Of a stretch of DNA of 64,000 nt, positions 34,600-43,776 are shown piece by piece (within the stretch, counting starts at the first letter, position 1; the number at the start of each line of letters is the position of its first letter). Both the position numbers and the translations under genes were made by a program. This stretch comes from Cytophagales bacterium (GTDB lineage Bacteria; Bacteroidota; Bacteroidia; Cytophagales; Spirosomataceae): positions 1 through 64,000 of the forward strand of contig RDXN01000033.1 in the NCBI GenBank assembly GCA_004292855.1. Direction: 5' to 3'. The notes below the pieces were generated by a model. That model was not told where the DNA came from. It searched no databases and worked only from the letters and a program-made list of their open reading frames with translations.

Positions 34600-35087
34600 C
34601 TCCGACTCAGTTAAAGCAAAAAGAGGGTTTATTGCTGGACGCAAACTTGCTTGTACTCTATGTATTAGGCTGCTATGATCCTAAACGAATTGTACAGAAT
34701 AAACGGACAAGCACGTACACAGAAGAGGATTTCGGGTTGCTCATTAACTTCATGGGGCTTTTTAAGCTCTATGTCACAACGCCAAACATTTTAACCGAAG
34801 TAAGTAATCTGCTGGAGGGGGTAAAATATCAGTACGGACCCGTGCTGGCACTTTTGCCTCAATTGGTAGAAGGTTTTGTTGAGATATACGAGCCTAGTTT
34901 TGACGTAATGAAACAGAAGGAAACCGCTTTTTTGAAATTTGGCTTGGGCGACGCAGTATCATACGGATTGGCTGAGCAAGATTATTTGGTTCTCACCGAC
35001 GATTTAAGTCTATGTTATATGCTGCAAAGCAGAGGCCTGGACGCACTTAATTTCAATCACTTACGATCTGATTACTTGCTGAGGTAG
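34596..35087 (+). CDS. PIN-domain protein, putative toxin
   Basis: 163 residues. Four acidic residues expected in a PIN nuclease can be placed: Asp15 in LLLDANLLV, Glu68 in ILTEVSNLL, Asp119 in GLGDAVSYGLA and Asp135/Asp136 in LVLTDD. PIN proteins cleave RNA with Mg2+ or Mn2+, and many are toxins of VapBC-type modules. Here the partner upstream is not a VapB-like DNA-binding protein but a PepSY-like one. No other partner gene lies downstream. At 163 residues it is longer than VapC (about 130). Confidence 0.75.
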   Translation: MTPTQLKQKEGLLLDANLLVLYVLGCYDPKRIVQNKRTSTYTEEDFGLLINFMGLFKLYVTTPNILTEVSNLLEGVKYQYGPVLALLPQLVEGFVEIYEPSFDVMKQKETAFLKFGLGDAVSYGLAEQDYLVLTDDLSLCYMLQSRGLDALNFNHLRSDYLLR

Positions 35088-35111
35088 TTCAAATCTTCAA
35101 TCCAACTTAAG

Positions 35112-35645
35112 GTGGCCCGCACAATCACGTTTCTCCTGTTAACCCTCCTCCTAAGCTGCCAGCCGAAAAGCCAAACCGAGCCGGCGCCAAAGCAATACAG
35201 CGTGCCGGCGGAGGTGGAGCCGTATGTGCAGGCGTTTCTGGAGCAGGTTCGCCAGCGGAACATCAGCGTTCCGTCTGATAACCTGATCATTACGTTCGGG
35301 CAAACCACCGGCCAAGACGTGTGTGGGCAGTGTGACCGCTCGGCGGGTAAAACGCCCCGCATTACGCTCAAAGCCGACGGCGATTGTTGGAAAACGGCCT
35401 TCGGACAGGAGCGTGAGGCCCTCGTTTTTCACGAGTTGGGCCACTGTTGGCTCAACCGCGATCACCTGAAAACCCAGTTTCCTATTGGGGCCTACGTGAG
35501 CTTGATGAACCCCGACGATGTATCGGTGTATGCCACTTGCCGCTACCCTATCGGTGGCGACGTGTGCGACAAACGGCCCCGCCGAGGATACTACCTCGAC
35601 GAGTTGTTCGACCCCAAAACACCCACGCCAGCCTGGGGTAAGTAG
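35112..35645 (+). CDS. Putative metallopeptidase lipoprotein (HExxH)
   Basis: 177 residues with a GTG start and a lipoprotein signal (MARTITFLLLTLLLSC, Cys16). A zinc-binding motif HELGHCWLNRDH is present, with the two His and the catalytic Glu, and a third ligand possible in the following His. Four further Cys (VCGQCDR, DCW, ATCRYP, DVCDK) could form disulfides. It resembles small Bacteroidota zinc proteins predicted to be anchored peptidases. It sits only six bases from the end of the convergent FAN1-like gene. Confidence 0.75.
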   Translation: MARTITFLLLTLLLSCQPKSQTEPAPKQYSVPAEVEPYVQAFLEQVRQRNISVPSDNLIITFGQTTGQDVCGQCDRSAGKTPRITLKADGDCWKTAFGQEREALVFHELGHCWLNRDHLKTQFPIGAYVSLMNPDDVSVYATCRYPIGGDVCDKRPRRGYYLDELFDPKTPTPAWGK

Positions 35646-35651
35646 GCCGCG

Positions 35652-37340
35652 TTACAACTCCCAGATCACCCGAACCACCTTGGCCTGCACGCCGATGGTC
35701 TGGAAAAACTGGAGCCAATGCAACTGCTGCGGACCCAGATGGTCGGTGGGCGATTTAACCTCTACGAACTCGTAAGCCCCCGCTTCGTTCCAGATCAAGA
35801 GATCAGGGAAGCCCCGCGTGTGTTCGCGGACGTTGCGAGCCATTTCGAGCAAAATCAGCCGCAACTGCTCTACGTCGAGCACGGCAATGATTTGGTTCAC
35901 AAGGCCCAACAACTCATCATTCCAATCAACGAGCACGTTTGTGATGCCGTATTTGGCGTTGTACGTGCGTCCCACGTGTTTGCGCCAATCGTCGCGGGTT
36001 TCGAGTTCGGCAAGGCGATTGCGTAGGAGTTGTTCGCGCCGGTTGAAAAAGTCGGGCAGGTAGAAATCCGACGGCGCACGTTGCAACGGGTGGTGAATGG
36101 CCGACACGTTGGCGTCGTAAATAATGTCCCAAAAGACCAGCCCGAACAGCCCGCGCCAGGGGTAATTTTCGGTGAAAGCCGCGTCGAAATCGGCTTCCAG
36201 GTAATAGTTCATCACACCCGCTTCGACGTGGTGCCGGTAAGCTGCCGGGATGTTCAGGCTCTCAGCGTCGGACAGAAACCGGGTGGTGGCTTTGCGGCTA
36301 CGCTTCTTTTCGCTCAGGCCCAAAATCTTGTCTCGGAAGTCCTTGGCGAAGTATCGTTCTTCGGCGTTTTGGGGTGTCACGGCAATTTCGTCGCAGAGGG
36401 CGAGGGCTTCCTCCACGGCCCCGTTGCGAAACAGCAAACGGGCACGGCGTTCGCGGGCGGGCACCCGGTCCGAGAGTTCGTACACGGCCAACGCCTGATC
36501 GGGCAGTTTTTGGCGTTCCAAAAAGCCCCCCACCTTGCAAACAAGCCGTTGATACCCCGGAATGGCGATCTCCGATAATTCGGGGCGGGTTTCATTCCAG
36601 TTCAAAAACCACTTATAAATATCCTCGGCGGGCGATTCGGCGGTTTTTAGGTCGTAAAACTCTTCGTTCGTCAGCGAAATCAACAGCTTATCTTCCACCT
36701 CTTTCCGCGACCGAAACCGGGCGGTCATTTTGCTCTCGTCGTACCGCTCAAAGTTCATCATGCCCAGGTCGCGCACCACAAACTCGGTCATGTCGGACCC
36801 ACGATTGCCGAAGAACAAGTACTTAATCATCATCACCTCGGCCTCGAATTGCACCCGCACCACCGTCTCAAACGTGGTTAGGCTCGTAACCATCTCCCCA
36901 AAGTCAAGTTCGTGCAGGGCGTAGGCTACAACTTCCTCTTTTTTCTGGTTTTTCAGGGGCTTAATTTCTTCTGGCTCCAGCGGCAACAAAGACAGCAGTT
37001 CGGGCTTGGTATACACACCCAAAGCCTCCCGACCCATCACCTCATGGTGGGCCGACAGCCGCTCCACAAAGCCCGCCAGGAGCAACTCGCCAAGCGCAGC
37101 CGGTAGGTCGGTTATCTCGTTATACTGTAGTTTGTTTACCCGAAAAAACAGTCCTTTGCGATTGCTGAACCGCACAAACAAACATTGCGCGTCGATGCTC
37201 AGGTCGTTGAACCGGCGCATAAAGTCGTTCTCAGCCTCGTTTAGAATGGGGCCGTAGAGTCGTTTGACAAAGTCCAGCACATACCGGAAATTTTCGAGGT
37301 AATAACGGGGTGTCAGTAAAGTTTTAGGGCGTCCGACCAT
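35652..37340 (-). CDS. FAN1-like nuclease with VRR-NUC domain
   Basis: 562 residues from the ATG at 37340, about the length of bacterial FAN1 proteins. The C-terminus is a VRR-NUC domain: RGFPDLLIW (Asp513) and YEFVEVKSPTDHLGPQQ (Glu527, Lys529) give the PD-(D/E)xK site. N-terminal FRYVLDFVKRLYG and the middle helical region (FYDLKTAESPAEDIYKWFLN; LLFRNGAVEEALALCDEIAV) fit the helical and TPR-like parts. Eukaryotic FAN1 removes DNA interstrand crosslinks and cuts flaps, and the Pseudomonas homologue does likewise. The ubiquitin-binding finger is missing, as in all bacterial forms. It starts 27 bases from a divergent DUF2157 gene. Confidence 0.85.
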   Translation of the reverse strand: MVGRPKTLLTPRYYLENFRYVLDFVKRLYGPILNEAENDFMRRFNDLSIDAQCLFVRFSNRKGLFFRVNKLQYNEITDLPAALGELLLAGFVERLSAHHEVMGREALGVYTKPELLSLLPLEPEEIKPLKNQKKEEVVAYALHELDFGEMVTSLTTFETVVRVQFEAEVMMIKYLFFGNRGSDMTEFVVRDLGMMNFERYDESKMTARFRSRKEVEDKLLISLTNEEFYDLKTAESPAEDIYKWFLNWNETRPELSEIAIPGYQRLVCKVGGFLERQKLPDQALAVYELSDRVPARERRARLLFRNGAVEEALALCDEIAVTPQNAEERYFAKDFRDKILGLSEKKRSRKATTRFLSDAESLNIPAAYRHHVEAGVMNYYLEADFDAAFTENYPWRGLFGLVFWDIIYDANVSAIHHPLQRAPSDFYLPDFFNRREQLLRNRLAELETRDDWRKHVGRTYNAKYGITNVLVDWNDELLGLVNQIIAVLDVEQLRLILLEMARNVREHTRGFPDLLIWNEAGAYEFVEVKSPTDHLGPQQLHWLQFFQTIGVQAKVVRVIWEL

Positions 37341-37367
37341 ACATAAATAACACCAAAACGGGCTAAT

Positions 37368-38318
37368 ATGTCCCCCATCGAGAGTTTGAATCACCTGCGC
37401 GAGCGGGGCCTTTTGCCCGATGAGCAGGCCAAAATAATTGCCGATATTGAGGCTAAGCGACCGTTTTCGCTGCACTGGGAACTGCGCTCAGTGTTGTACA
37501 TCGGTATCCTGCTGCTTAGCTCGGGGCTGGGGTTGCTGATCTACGAAAACTACGACAGCCTGGGCCACCTGACCATTCTGGGCGGCATTAGTGTGCTGTG
37601 CGCCGGGGCCTATGCCTACGCCTTCCGAGTGCGCCCACCCTGGTCACCGGGCTTGGTGCAATCGGCCTCGCCCTTCGGCGACTACGCGCTGGTGTTGGGG
37701 TGTTTGCTGTTCCTGTCGCTCATTGGCTATGCCCAATATGAGTATACCGTGTTTGGCACGCGCTACGGGCTGGTGACGTTCGTGCCTGCGGTGTTGTTTC
37801 TGGCTCTGGCCTACCGGTTCGATCATCGGGGCGTGTTGGGCATGGGCCTTACCGCGCTCATGGCCTGGGTGGGCGTTACGGTGCGCCCGTTGGATCTGTA
37901 CATCAAAACCAACTTCTTCGACGAGCGCGTGATCTATTCGGCTCTGGCCCTGAGTGGGGCGGTGCTGGGAGCCGCGTGGCTGCTGCAACGGCGGGGTATT
38001 AAGCCGCATTTTACGTTCACTTATCTGCTCGTGGTGGGCAATTTGTTGCTGGTGGCCTTGCTGGCGGGCCTGTTCAATCTCGAACCCATGCGATTTGTCT
38101 TCGCGGTTTTATTGATGGGGGCTTGTGCGCTATTCGATTGGTATGCCCGGCAGGAGCAGTCGCTTTTGTTTGGACTGATGGCCGCCGTTTATGGCTTTAT
38201 TGGCCTGAGCTACCTGTTTTTTACGTACACAAACCCCGGCTTTTACTCGTCGACTTTTTACCTGCTGGCTACCGGCGTTGGGCTGGTGGTGTATTTGCTC
38301 GCGTATCGGAGACGATAA
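37368..38318 (+). CDS. DUF2157 membrane protein
   Basis: 316 residues. A short soluble N-terminus (SLNHLRERGLLPDEQAKIIA) of the DUF2157 type precedes about nine hydrophobic segments. It has no catalytic motif. A related protein is encoded at 39975-41168, so the two DUF2157-type genes flank a Crp/Fnr regulator and a secreted TPR-like protein. The function of the family is unknown. Confidence 0.8.
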   Translation: MSPIESLNHLRERGLLPDEQAKIIADIEAKRPFSLHWELRSVLYIGILLLSSGLGLLIYENYDSLGHLTILGGISVLCAGAYAYAFRVRPPWSPGLVQSASPFGDYALVLGCLLFLSLIGYAQYEYTVFGTRYGLVTFVPAVLFLALAYRFDHRGVLGMGLTALMAWVGVTVRPLDLYIKTNFFDERVIYSALALSGAVLGAAWLLQRRGIKPHFTFTYLLVVGNLLLVALLAGLFNLEPMRFVFAVLLMGACALFDWYARQEQSLLFGLMAAVYGFIGLSYLFFTYTNPGFYSSTFYLLATGVGLVVYLLAYRRR

Positions 38319-38445
38319 CAAATACACCACCAAGCTCAATCAAACTTCTCCTACACGTCTTTCTCAAAAAATAGATAGATGTAGATGGCCGCTCCAAAAT
38401 TGGTAGACGTTGTCGAGGTCAGTGCATAGCAAGTAAACCACGACT

Positions 38446-39219
38446 TTATTTGGTCATTTTAGCTTTTAACTCTTCTGCCTGTCGTCGCCCTGCTTTGTAG
38501 TTGGGGTCCAATGCAATGGCTTTGTCGAGGTAAGCCAACGATTGAGTTCTGTAGGCGGCACGTTGTCGTTGTTTGGCCCAGGCCCAGTATGTAAAGCTCA
38601 TGACTTTCCAGTTGGCATAGGCACTATTCTGGGTTTGCTTGTCAATGATCGACTGGAAATCTCGTTTGGCAAATTTCCGTTTCGTGAAGAAAAACCAGGG
38701 CAGATTTTCCGCAACGCTGCCCCTCAGAAACTCGGGCAAGTAGGAGACGGTCGAGTAGTTCCTCACTGCGTCGTCAAACAGGGCAAACGCTTCGCCCAAC
38801 AGCTTCAGTTTTTTCGTTTCTGCGCTAACCAACGACAAAGCCGACGCCCGGTATGATGCAATGAAGGGCAACAACTCCTTCGAGGTGTTAGGCGAATTGA
38901 ATCGTTCACTCAATACGTCAAAGCTCCGTTTTGCATAGCCTTTGAACTCTGTTTTAGAAAAGAAGGAGAGGTTCAACGCTGTTTCGTGGTAGATAATCCC
39001 AAGGCGAACGGTATTGATCTCGTTGGGATTCAGTCGGTAACTTGTTTCAACCTGCTCCAGTTTTGCTTTCAGTTCTGTGGTGTCCGTTAGCTCCATTACA
39101 TCCTCCAGTTGATGCTCGAAAGCTTTAATTGCTGAAAAGTCTGTTTGTACGGGTTGGGCCGTCACGCCGTTGATTACTGCCATCGCTGCCATTGTAGAAG
39201 TGATTAAGAATTGTCTCAT
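38446..39219 (-). CDS. Secreted helical (TPR-like) protein
   Basis: 257 residues from the ATG at 39219. A signal peptide (MRQFLITSTMAAMAVINGVTAQ) is followed by an all-helical chain whose last part (QSLAYLDKAIALDPNYKAGR) is a clear TPR. It lies 64 bases behind the Crp/Fnr gene on the same strand and may be its target or belong to one transcript. No enzyme motif. Confidence 0.75.
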   Translation of the reverse strand: MRQFLITSTMAAMAVINGVTAQPVQTDFSAIKAFEHQLEDVMELTDTTELKAKLEQVETSYRLNPNEINTVRLGIIYHETALNLSFFSKTEFKGYAKRSFDVLSERFNSPNTSKELLPFIASYRASALSLVSAETKKLKLLGEAFALFDDAVRNYSTVSYLPEFLRGSVAENLPWFFFTKRKFAKRDFQSIIDKQTQNSAYANWKVMSFTYWAWAKQRQRAAYRTQSLAYLDKAIALDPNYKAGRRQAEELKAKMTK

Positions 39220-39283
39220 CGTTCGTTTATTTAATTGATGAGGCAAAACTCAGGCTTCAACACCCTGAAAAAGATGACTTAAG

Positions 39284-39868
39284 TTAAGACTTTAGCTTTT
39301 TGAGAATTCTGCTTCTGATCCGACTCAAACTTTCAGGACTTATACCCAAGAAGTTGGCTATGTATTTTTGGGGAACGCGTTGAAACAAGTCGGGTTGCCG
39401 TTTTAGTAGGTTCTGAAACCGTTCTTCGGGTTTCTCGGAGGAAAGCGACATAGCAATTTCCGTGGCTCGTTGCGCTACCTGTTCGGCCATGACCCTCCCA
39501 AACGTTTCGTATTTGGCACATTCAGTGTACAGCTTATAAAGACTATCTTTTTTGATAATCAGTACGGTCGTGTCTTCAACCGCCTGCAAGTTCATAATGC
39601 CGGGTGTGTTCTGGGTAAAACTCTGAAAATCTGTCACCCAGGCGTTTTCAAACGAGATATCACACGTTCGCTCCACGCCCTCTTTAACATGAAAATGCCT
39701 GATCGTGCCATTTGCTATAAAGCCGATAAAATTGCAGACCTTTCCGTTTTGCAGTAAGAGATCCTTTCTCTTTACCGCCTTCTGTTCAAAAAATGTGTCA
39801 ATAAGTTTGAGTTCGTCACCGGTTAAAGGAACAACGTTCTGGCAATACGTCTTTAGGCTGTCGAACAT
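39284..39868 (-). CDS. Crp/Fnr-family transcriptional regulator
   Basis: 194 residues from the ATG at 39868. The N-terminal cyclic-nucleotide-type beta-roll is present (KDLLLQNGKVCNFIGFIANG, then TVLIIKKDSLYKLY) but lacks the cAMP-binding signature of Crp. The C-terminal helix-turn-helix is short: YIANFLGISPESLSRIRSRI. Such Bacteroidota regulators are numerous and their ligands mostly unknown. It has no Fnr-type Cys cluster. Confidence 0.88.
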   Translation of the reverse strand: MFDSLKTYCQNVVPLTGDELKLIDTFFEQKAVKRKDLLLQNGKVCNFIGFIANGTIRHFHVKEGVERTCDISFENAWVTDFQSFTQNTPGIMNLQAVEDTTVLIIKKDSLYKLYTECAKYETFGRVMAEQVAQRATEIAMSLSSEKPEERFQNLLKRQPDLFQRVPQKYIANFLGISPESLSRIRSRILKKLKS

Positions 39869-39974
39869 AACGAGGTTTGTTAAAAGGCACTGCAAGGTAC
39901 GTCATACGCCCTTACCCTAGAAAAACTGCCTTCCTTAGCCCCGCAACACCCTCGATTGTGTTACTTGCGGGTCT

Positions 39975-41168
39975 ATGCGTGCATACAACTCCATCCATGT
40001 CCAAAACCGTGCCCTTCGGCAACAAGCCGACCGCTGGCAACGCGAGGGACTTATTCAACCTGACCAACGGGAAGCCATTCGGCAGGCGTTTCCGGTGCCC
40101 TTCCGCGAGAGCAATGTGTTTGCTGAACTAGGCTCGTTCGTGTTCACGGTGCTGGCCGTGGGTGGGGCCTATGCCTTTGTGTTGTTGCTTATCAACGGTA
40201 TTATCGACAACAAAGCGGCCTTCGCCGGTTTCAACGGATTGGTTAGCCTGGTTCTGGTTTTTTTACTACACACATTCATCCGGGAGGCTCAGTTTTACCG
40301 CAATGGCCCCGACAACGCGCTGGTTGTCATGGCGGCTTCGTTCCTGGTTACGGCGGTTAACATTGCCCTACCCGATAGTGCTGCTCTCTGGCTGCGCTGT
40401 TTGGTTAGCGTGCCGGTTCTGCTGGCGTTTGCGATCTACTATGGCGAGGTGATTGTAGCGTTTATGGCTCTGGCGTCGTTTTTTGCGTCCTTTTTTACTG
40501 GGTTCCTGGAGTTCGATTGGGGCCGCATGGCCTTGCCTTTTATGTTGATGGTCGTGTCGCTGCTGCTAAAATGGGTGCTCAATAACGTCCAATCACGGCT
40601 CACCGAAGCGGATCAAACCTACTTCGCCGACGCCCTGAGCATGGGCGAGTGGGTTTGCCTGATTGTACTGGCTGCTGCGGGTAACTACTTTGTGGTTCGC
40701 GAACTGAACGGACTTTTGGCAGATGTTCCTGCCGGTCAGGCCCGGCCCGAGGTGGCTCCACAAATCGCCTTACCAGCTTTGTTCTGGGTACTGACGTTTT
40801 TGATCCCGGCCATCTATGCCTATCTCGGCCTCACGCGCAAAAACCGGATGTATGTTATTTTAGGTGCGCTGGGTCTGGCGGGGGCTACCAGCACCGTTCG
40901 GTATTATTTTCCGCTGCTGCCCCTGTCTATTCATCTGACGTTGATTGGAACATTGTTGATCGGTACGGCAGCAATGGCGATTCGATACCTGCGGCAACCC
41001 CGATTTGGTTTTACCGATGTACCTGATGGGGAGTCGCCCCGGCAGTTTTTCCTGAACAGCGAGTTGTTGAGCGTAATGCAGGCCACAGGTACGACCATAA
41101 ACCGGCAACCCGACATGAAATTTGGAGGAGGGGACTTCGGTGGGGGAGGGGCAGGTAGGGATTATTGA
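39975..41168 (+). CDS. DUF2157-type membrane protein with Gly-rich tail
   Basis: 397 residues, a larger relative of the protein at 37368. The N-terminus has LRQQADRWQREGLIQPDQRE, followed by about ten hydrophobic segments. The C-terminal tail MKFGGGDFGGGGAGRDY resembles the Gly-rich tails of TPM-domain membrane proteins. Function unknown. It is divergent from the Crp/Fnr gene and ends at a strong terminator. Confidence 0.75.
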   Translation: MRAYNSIHVQNRALRQQADRWQREGLIQPDQREAIRQAFPVPFRESNVFAELGSFVFTVLAVGGAYAFVLLLINGIIDNKAAFAGFNGLVSLVLVFLLHTFIREAQFYRNGPDNALVVMAASFLVTAVNIALPDSAALWLRCLVSVPVLLAFAIYYGEVIVAFMALASFFASFFTGFLEFDWGRMALPFMLMVVSLLLKWVLNNVQSRLTEADQTYFADALSMGEWVCLIVLAAAGNYFVVRELNGLLADVPAGQARPEVAPQIALPALFWVLTFLIPAIYAYLGLTRKNRMYVILGALGLAGATSTVRYYFPLLPLSIHLTLIGTLLIGTAAMAIRYLRQPRFGFTDVPDGESPRQFFLNSELLSVMQATGTTINRQPDMKFGGGDFGGGGAGRDY

Positions 41169-41173
41169 AAAAG

Positions 41174-41205
41174 ATAAGGCCACCTGATCGTGCAGGTGGC
41201 CTTAT
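41174..41205. terminator. Bidirectional terminator between convergent genes
   Basis: A 13-bp stem, ataaggccacctg with caggtggccttat, around a 6-nt loop, six bases past the DUF2157 stop codon. The T tracts are short. Confidence 0.75.
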
Positions 41206-41302
41206 ACTGACTATTCCTAAACCCTTAACCTTTTCTACATGAAAAACTAACTTTTACCCTTTTCTGTTCCCAGAAGCTGACAAAATTAGTAGATAATTCA
41301 AC

Positions 41303-41743
41303 CTACTCAGCGTCAACTACTTTGCTTGCTTCGGCCTCGGCATTCCACAGCAGATTGATCATCCGAGTGGTGTTGCCTGCTCCGTTGAGCCAGCGGCCAA
41401 CATCGGCATTATTCGTGCGCTTTGTCAGCTCTTTAGTTAATTGGGCGTTAGCTTCGTTGAACTTAACCCGGTCCTCCTGACTGATTGTCAGCACGGCAAC
41501 GGGGTTTTCATTATACAACGAGACAACGCTCATAAAGTTTTGCCAGTGGGCTTTTTTTGTGAATGTGCTTGCCTTTTGTTCAACAAATTGGGCAAACTGT
41601 TTTTCCGAACCATTCACAAGTAAAGCACTTGCCGGCTTGTTGGCAGCCGGGCTATCATCAATATTGGTGGTAGCCGCGTTTGCCTTAGTGCTCATCAGCC
41701 CTAATCCAAGAACCAACGATGCAAAGATAACACGCGATTTCAT
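41303..41743 (-). CDS. Small secreted hypothetical protein
   Basis: 146 residues with a signal peptide (MKSRVIFASLVLGLGLMSTKANA). The mature part is helical (EKQFAQFVEQKASTFTKKAH, then VKFNEANAQLTKELTKR) and has no recognised domain. About 240 A+T-rich bases upstream (41744-41983) contain no gene and presumably its promoter. Confidence 0.65.
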   Translation of the reverse strand: MKSRVIFASLVLGLGLMSTKANAATTNIDDSPAANKPASALLVNGSEKQFAQFVEQKASTFTKKAHWQNFMSVVSLYNENPVAVLTISQEDRVKFNEANAQLTKELTKRTNNADVGRWLNGAGNTTRMINLLWNAEAEASKVVDAE

Positions 41744-41983
41744 AGTTTTGTTTTATTTTGTGTTCGTAATAAGAACGCACAAATCTCGCCTTAAGTTTGA
41801 AATCTACAAAGGCTGCATAGGGTCGCTGCAAAATATTATACCGAATATTAACTCGTATTTGAAAAAAAATTAGCTTATATGCTGTATGAAGTATGGAATA
41901 TCAGAATAATATTAGCCCATAAAACGTGTAACTACGAATAAAGTATTTATTTTGAAAAACTTAAAATTCTTTAAAAATTCATA

Positions 41984-42547
41984 TTACTGGTTAAAATTAT
42001 TCATGGCATGTTGTATGCCTAAAGTGCAAAAACTCAGAACGGCGTCGCCTGCCCGGTCGAGAATGGCGGGGAGTTCAGCCATTTCCTCGTTGGGAAACTC
42101 ACCCAAGACAAAATCAATCTGCCGCCCGCGTGAGAAATTGCTACCTATACCGAACCGAAGCCGAGCATATTCCTGCGTTGCCAGTACCTCATCAATATTG
42201 CGCAAACCGTTGTGTCCACCCGCTGAGCCTTTGGGTTTTAGGCGCAATTTGCCAAAGGGCAAATCTTTGTCATCGGTCACGACGAGCAGGTTCTCAACCG
42301 GGATGTTCTCCTGCTTCAGATAAAACGAAACGGCCCGCCCGCTTAGGTTCATGTAGGTGGTGGGTTTCACAAAAAACAACTGCTTGCCCTTGTGCGACCA
42401 TTTGGCGGTGTAAGCCAGCCGGGTCATCGAAAAGCTGAAATCGTATTGGGCCGCCATGCGATCCAGAACCATAAAACCGGCGTTGTGCCGGGTCAGTGCG
42501 TACTCAGGGCCAATATTGCCGAGGCCCACGATCAAGAATTTTGACAT
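41984..42547 (-). CDS. pth: Peptidyl-tRNA hydrolase
   Basis: 187 residues. Pth frees tRNA from stalled peptidyl-tRNA. The active-site His is His21 in YALTRHNAGFMVLD, and KPTTYMNLSGRAV, VTDDKDLPFGKLRLK and GGHNGLRN are the family motifs. It starts 20 bases behind the CoA-transferase gene and could be read through from the catabolic operon, although an essential gene will probably also have its own promoter. Confidence 0.97.
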   Translation of the reverse strand: MSKFLIVGLGNIGPEYALTRHNAGFMVLDRMAAQYDFSFSMTRLAYTAKWSHKGKQLFFVKPTTYMNLSGRAVSFYLKQENIPVENLLVVTDDKDLPFGKLRLKPKGSAGGHNGLRNIDEVLATQEYARLRFGIGSNFSRGRQIDFVLGEFPNEEMAELPAILDRAGDAVLSFCTLGIQHAMNNFNQ

Positions 42548-42567
42548 GCCGCAAAAATAAGGAAAAG

Positions 42568-43776
42568 TTATCCCTGCTGTTTCGCTATGATGTTTTCTGT
42601 TGCCAATTGCTCAATGGCTTCTACTGAATAACCGGCCGCACGCAACACCTCAACGGTATGCTCACCAATAGCAGGCGGGTTGTGGCGGATAGTTTGTTTG
42701 GTATCGCCGTATTCGAGCGGGAAAGCCGGGAGAGCGGCTTGCGTGCCGTCGGGGAGGGTGGTTTCGAGTAGTCGGCCACCAGCGAGCAAGTGCGGGTCCG
42801 TGAAGAGGTCTTCTGGTTGGGCGATGGGGGCAACCGGGATGTCGGCCCCTTCGCAGCGGCTGATGATGTCGGCCTTGGTGAACCGGCGCAGGGTGGTTTG
42901 TACGTCGGGCAGGAACCAGTCGCGGGCTGCAATCCGGTCGTTGTTGGTGCGGAGCCGGTCGTTGGTGAGCCAGTCGGGCCGCTCGAATAGGGGGCAAAAT
43001 CGCTCCCAGTGTTTCTCCGAAATAATACCCACAAACACCGATTGCCCATCTGCCGACTCGAAAATCTGGTAGATGCTCCACGCGCTCACACGGGCGGGCA
43101 TGGGTGGCACGGGCGTTTGGGTAATGGCCCCGTAGGCCATGTGCTGCCCCATCAGGAAGGCCGTCGTTTCGAACAACGCACTTTTCACGAACGTACCGCG
43201 CCCGGTTTTTTCACGCTCATACAGGGCCTGCAAGATGCCGATATAGCCAAACATGCCCCCCGTGATGTCGATGATCGACGTCCCCGCCCGGAGTGGATCG
43301 CCGGGGCGTCCGGTCATGTAGGCCAGTCCGCCCATCATCTGCACCACCTCGTCCATCGCGTGCCGTTTTTCGTAAGGACCACTCAAAAAGCCTTTCAGTG
43401 AGCAGTAAATGAGCCGCTCGTTTTGTTTGCGCAGTTGGTCATAGCCAAAGCCCAGCCGGTCCATCGTGCCCGGCCCGAAATTCTCGACCACAATGTCGGC
43501 GGTTTGAGCCAGACGATACATAATGGCCTTGCCCGCGTCGCTCTTGAGGTCAACGGCGAGGCTTTTTTTGTTTCGCGAGTAAAACGGAAAATACCCCGTC
43601 CCGAAACCCCGTAACCGACGCGTTGAGTCGCCTTCGGGTGGCTCGATGTGGATGACCTCGGCCCCCATGTCGGCCAAAAGTAGCCCGGTGGTTGGCCCCA
43701 TCACGGCATGGGTAAATTCGAGAACGGTCAGCCCGGAAAGTGGAAGGTTAGCGAAGTGTCGCCCGATAGTCTCCAT
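42568..43776 (-). CDS. Class III CoA-transferase (CaiB/BaiF family)
   Basis: 402 residues. These enzymes move CoA between carboxylic acids through a mixed anhydride on an Asp, here Asp142 in KRHAMDEVVQMMGG. Other marks are LEFTHAVMGPTTGLLLADMG, HIEPPEGDSTRRL, ADIVVENFGPGTMDRLG and ALFETTAFLMGQH. It overlaps the LeuD-like gene by 29 bases and is the last enzyme gene of the operon. With a lyase in the same operon, a likely job is to form the CoA thioester that the lyase cleaves, such as citramalyl-CoA; that substrate is inferred, not seen. Confidence 0.93.
   Translation of the reverse strand: METIGRHFANLPLSGLTVLEFTHAVMGPTTGLLLADMGAEVIHIEPPEGDSTRRLRGFGTGYFPFYSRNKKSLAVDLKSDAGKAIMYRLAQTADIVVENFGPGTMDRLGFGYDQLRKQNERLIYCSLKGFLSGPYEKRHAMDEVVQMMGGLAYMTGRPGDPLRAGTSIIDITGGMFGYIGILQALYEREKTGRGTFVKSALFETTAFLMGQHMAYGAITQTPVPPMPARVSAWSIYQIFESADGQSVFVGIISEKHWERFCPLFERPDWLTNDRLRTNNDRIAARDWFLPDVQTTLRRFTKADIISRCEGADIPVAPIAQPEDLFTDPHLLAGGRLLETTLPDGTQAALPAFPLEYGDTKQTIRHNPPAIGEHTVEVLRAAGYSVEAIEQLATENIIAKQQG

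Noticed and set aside
41744-41983. Small RNA gene in the A+T-rich gap before pth
   Set aside because: The stretch is A+T-rich and without a stable hairpin or clear promoter-terminator pair; I see no support beyond promoter sequence for the 41303 gene.
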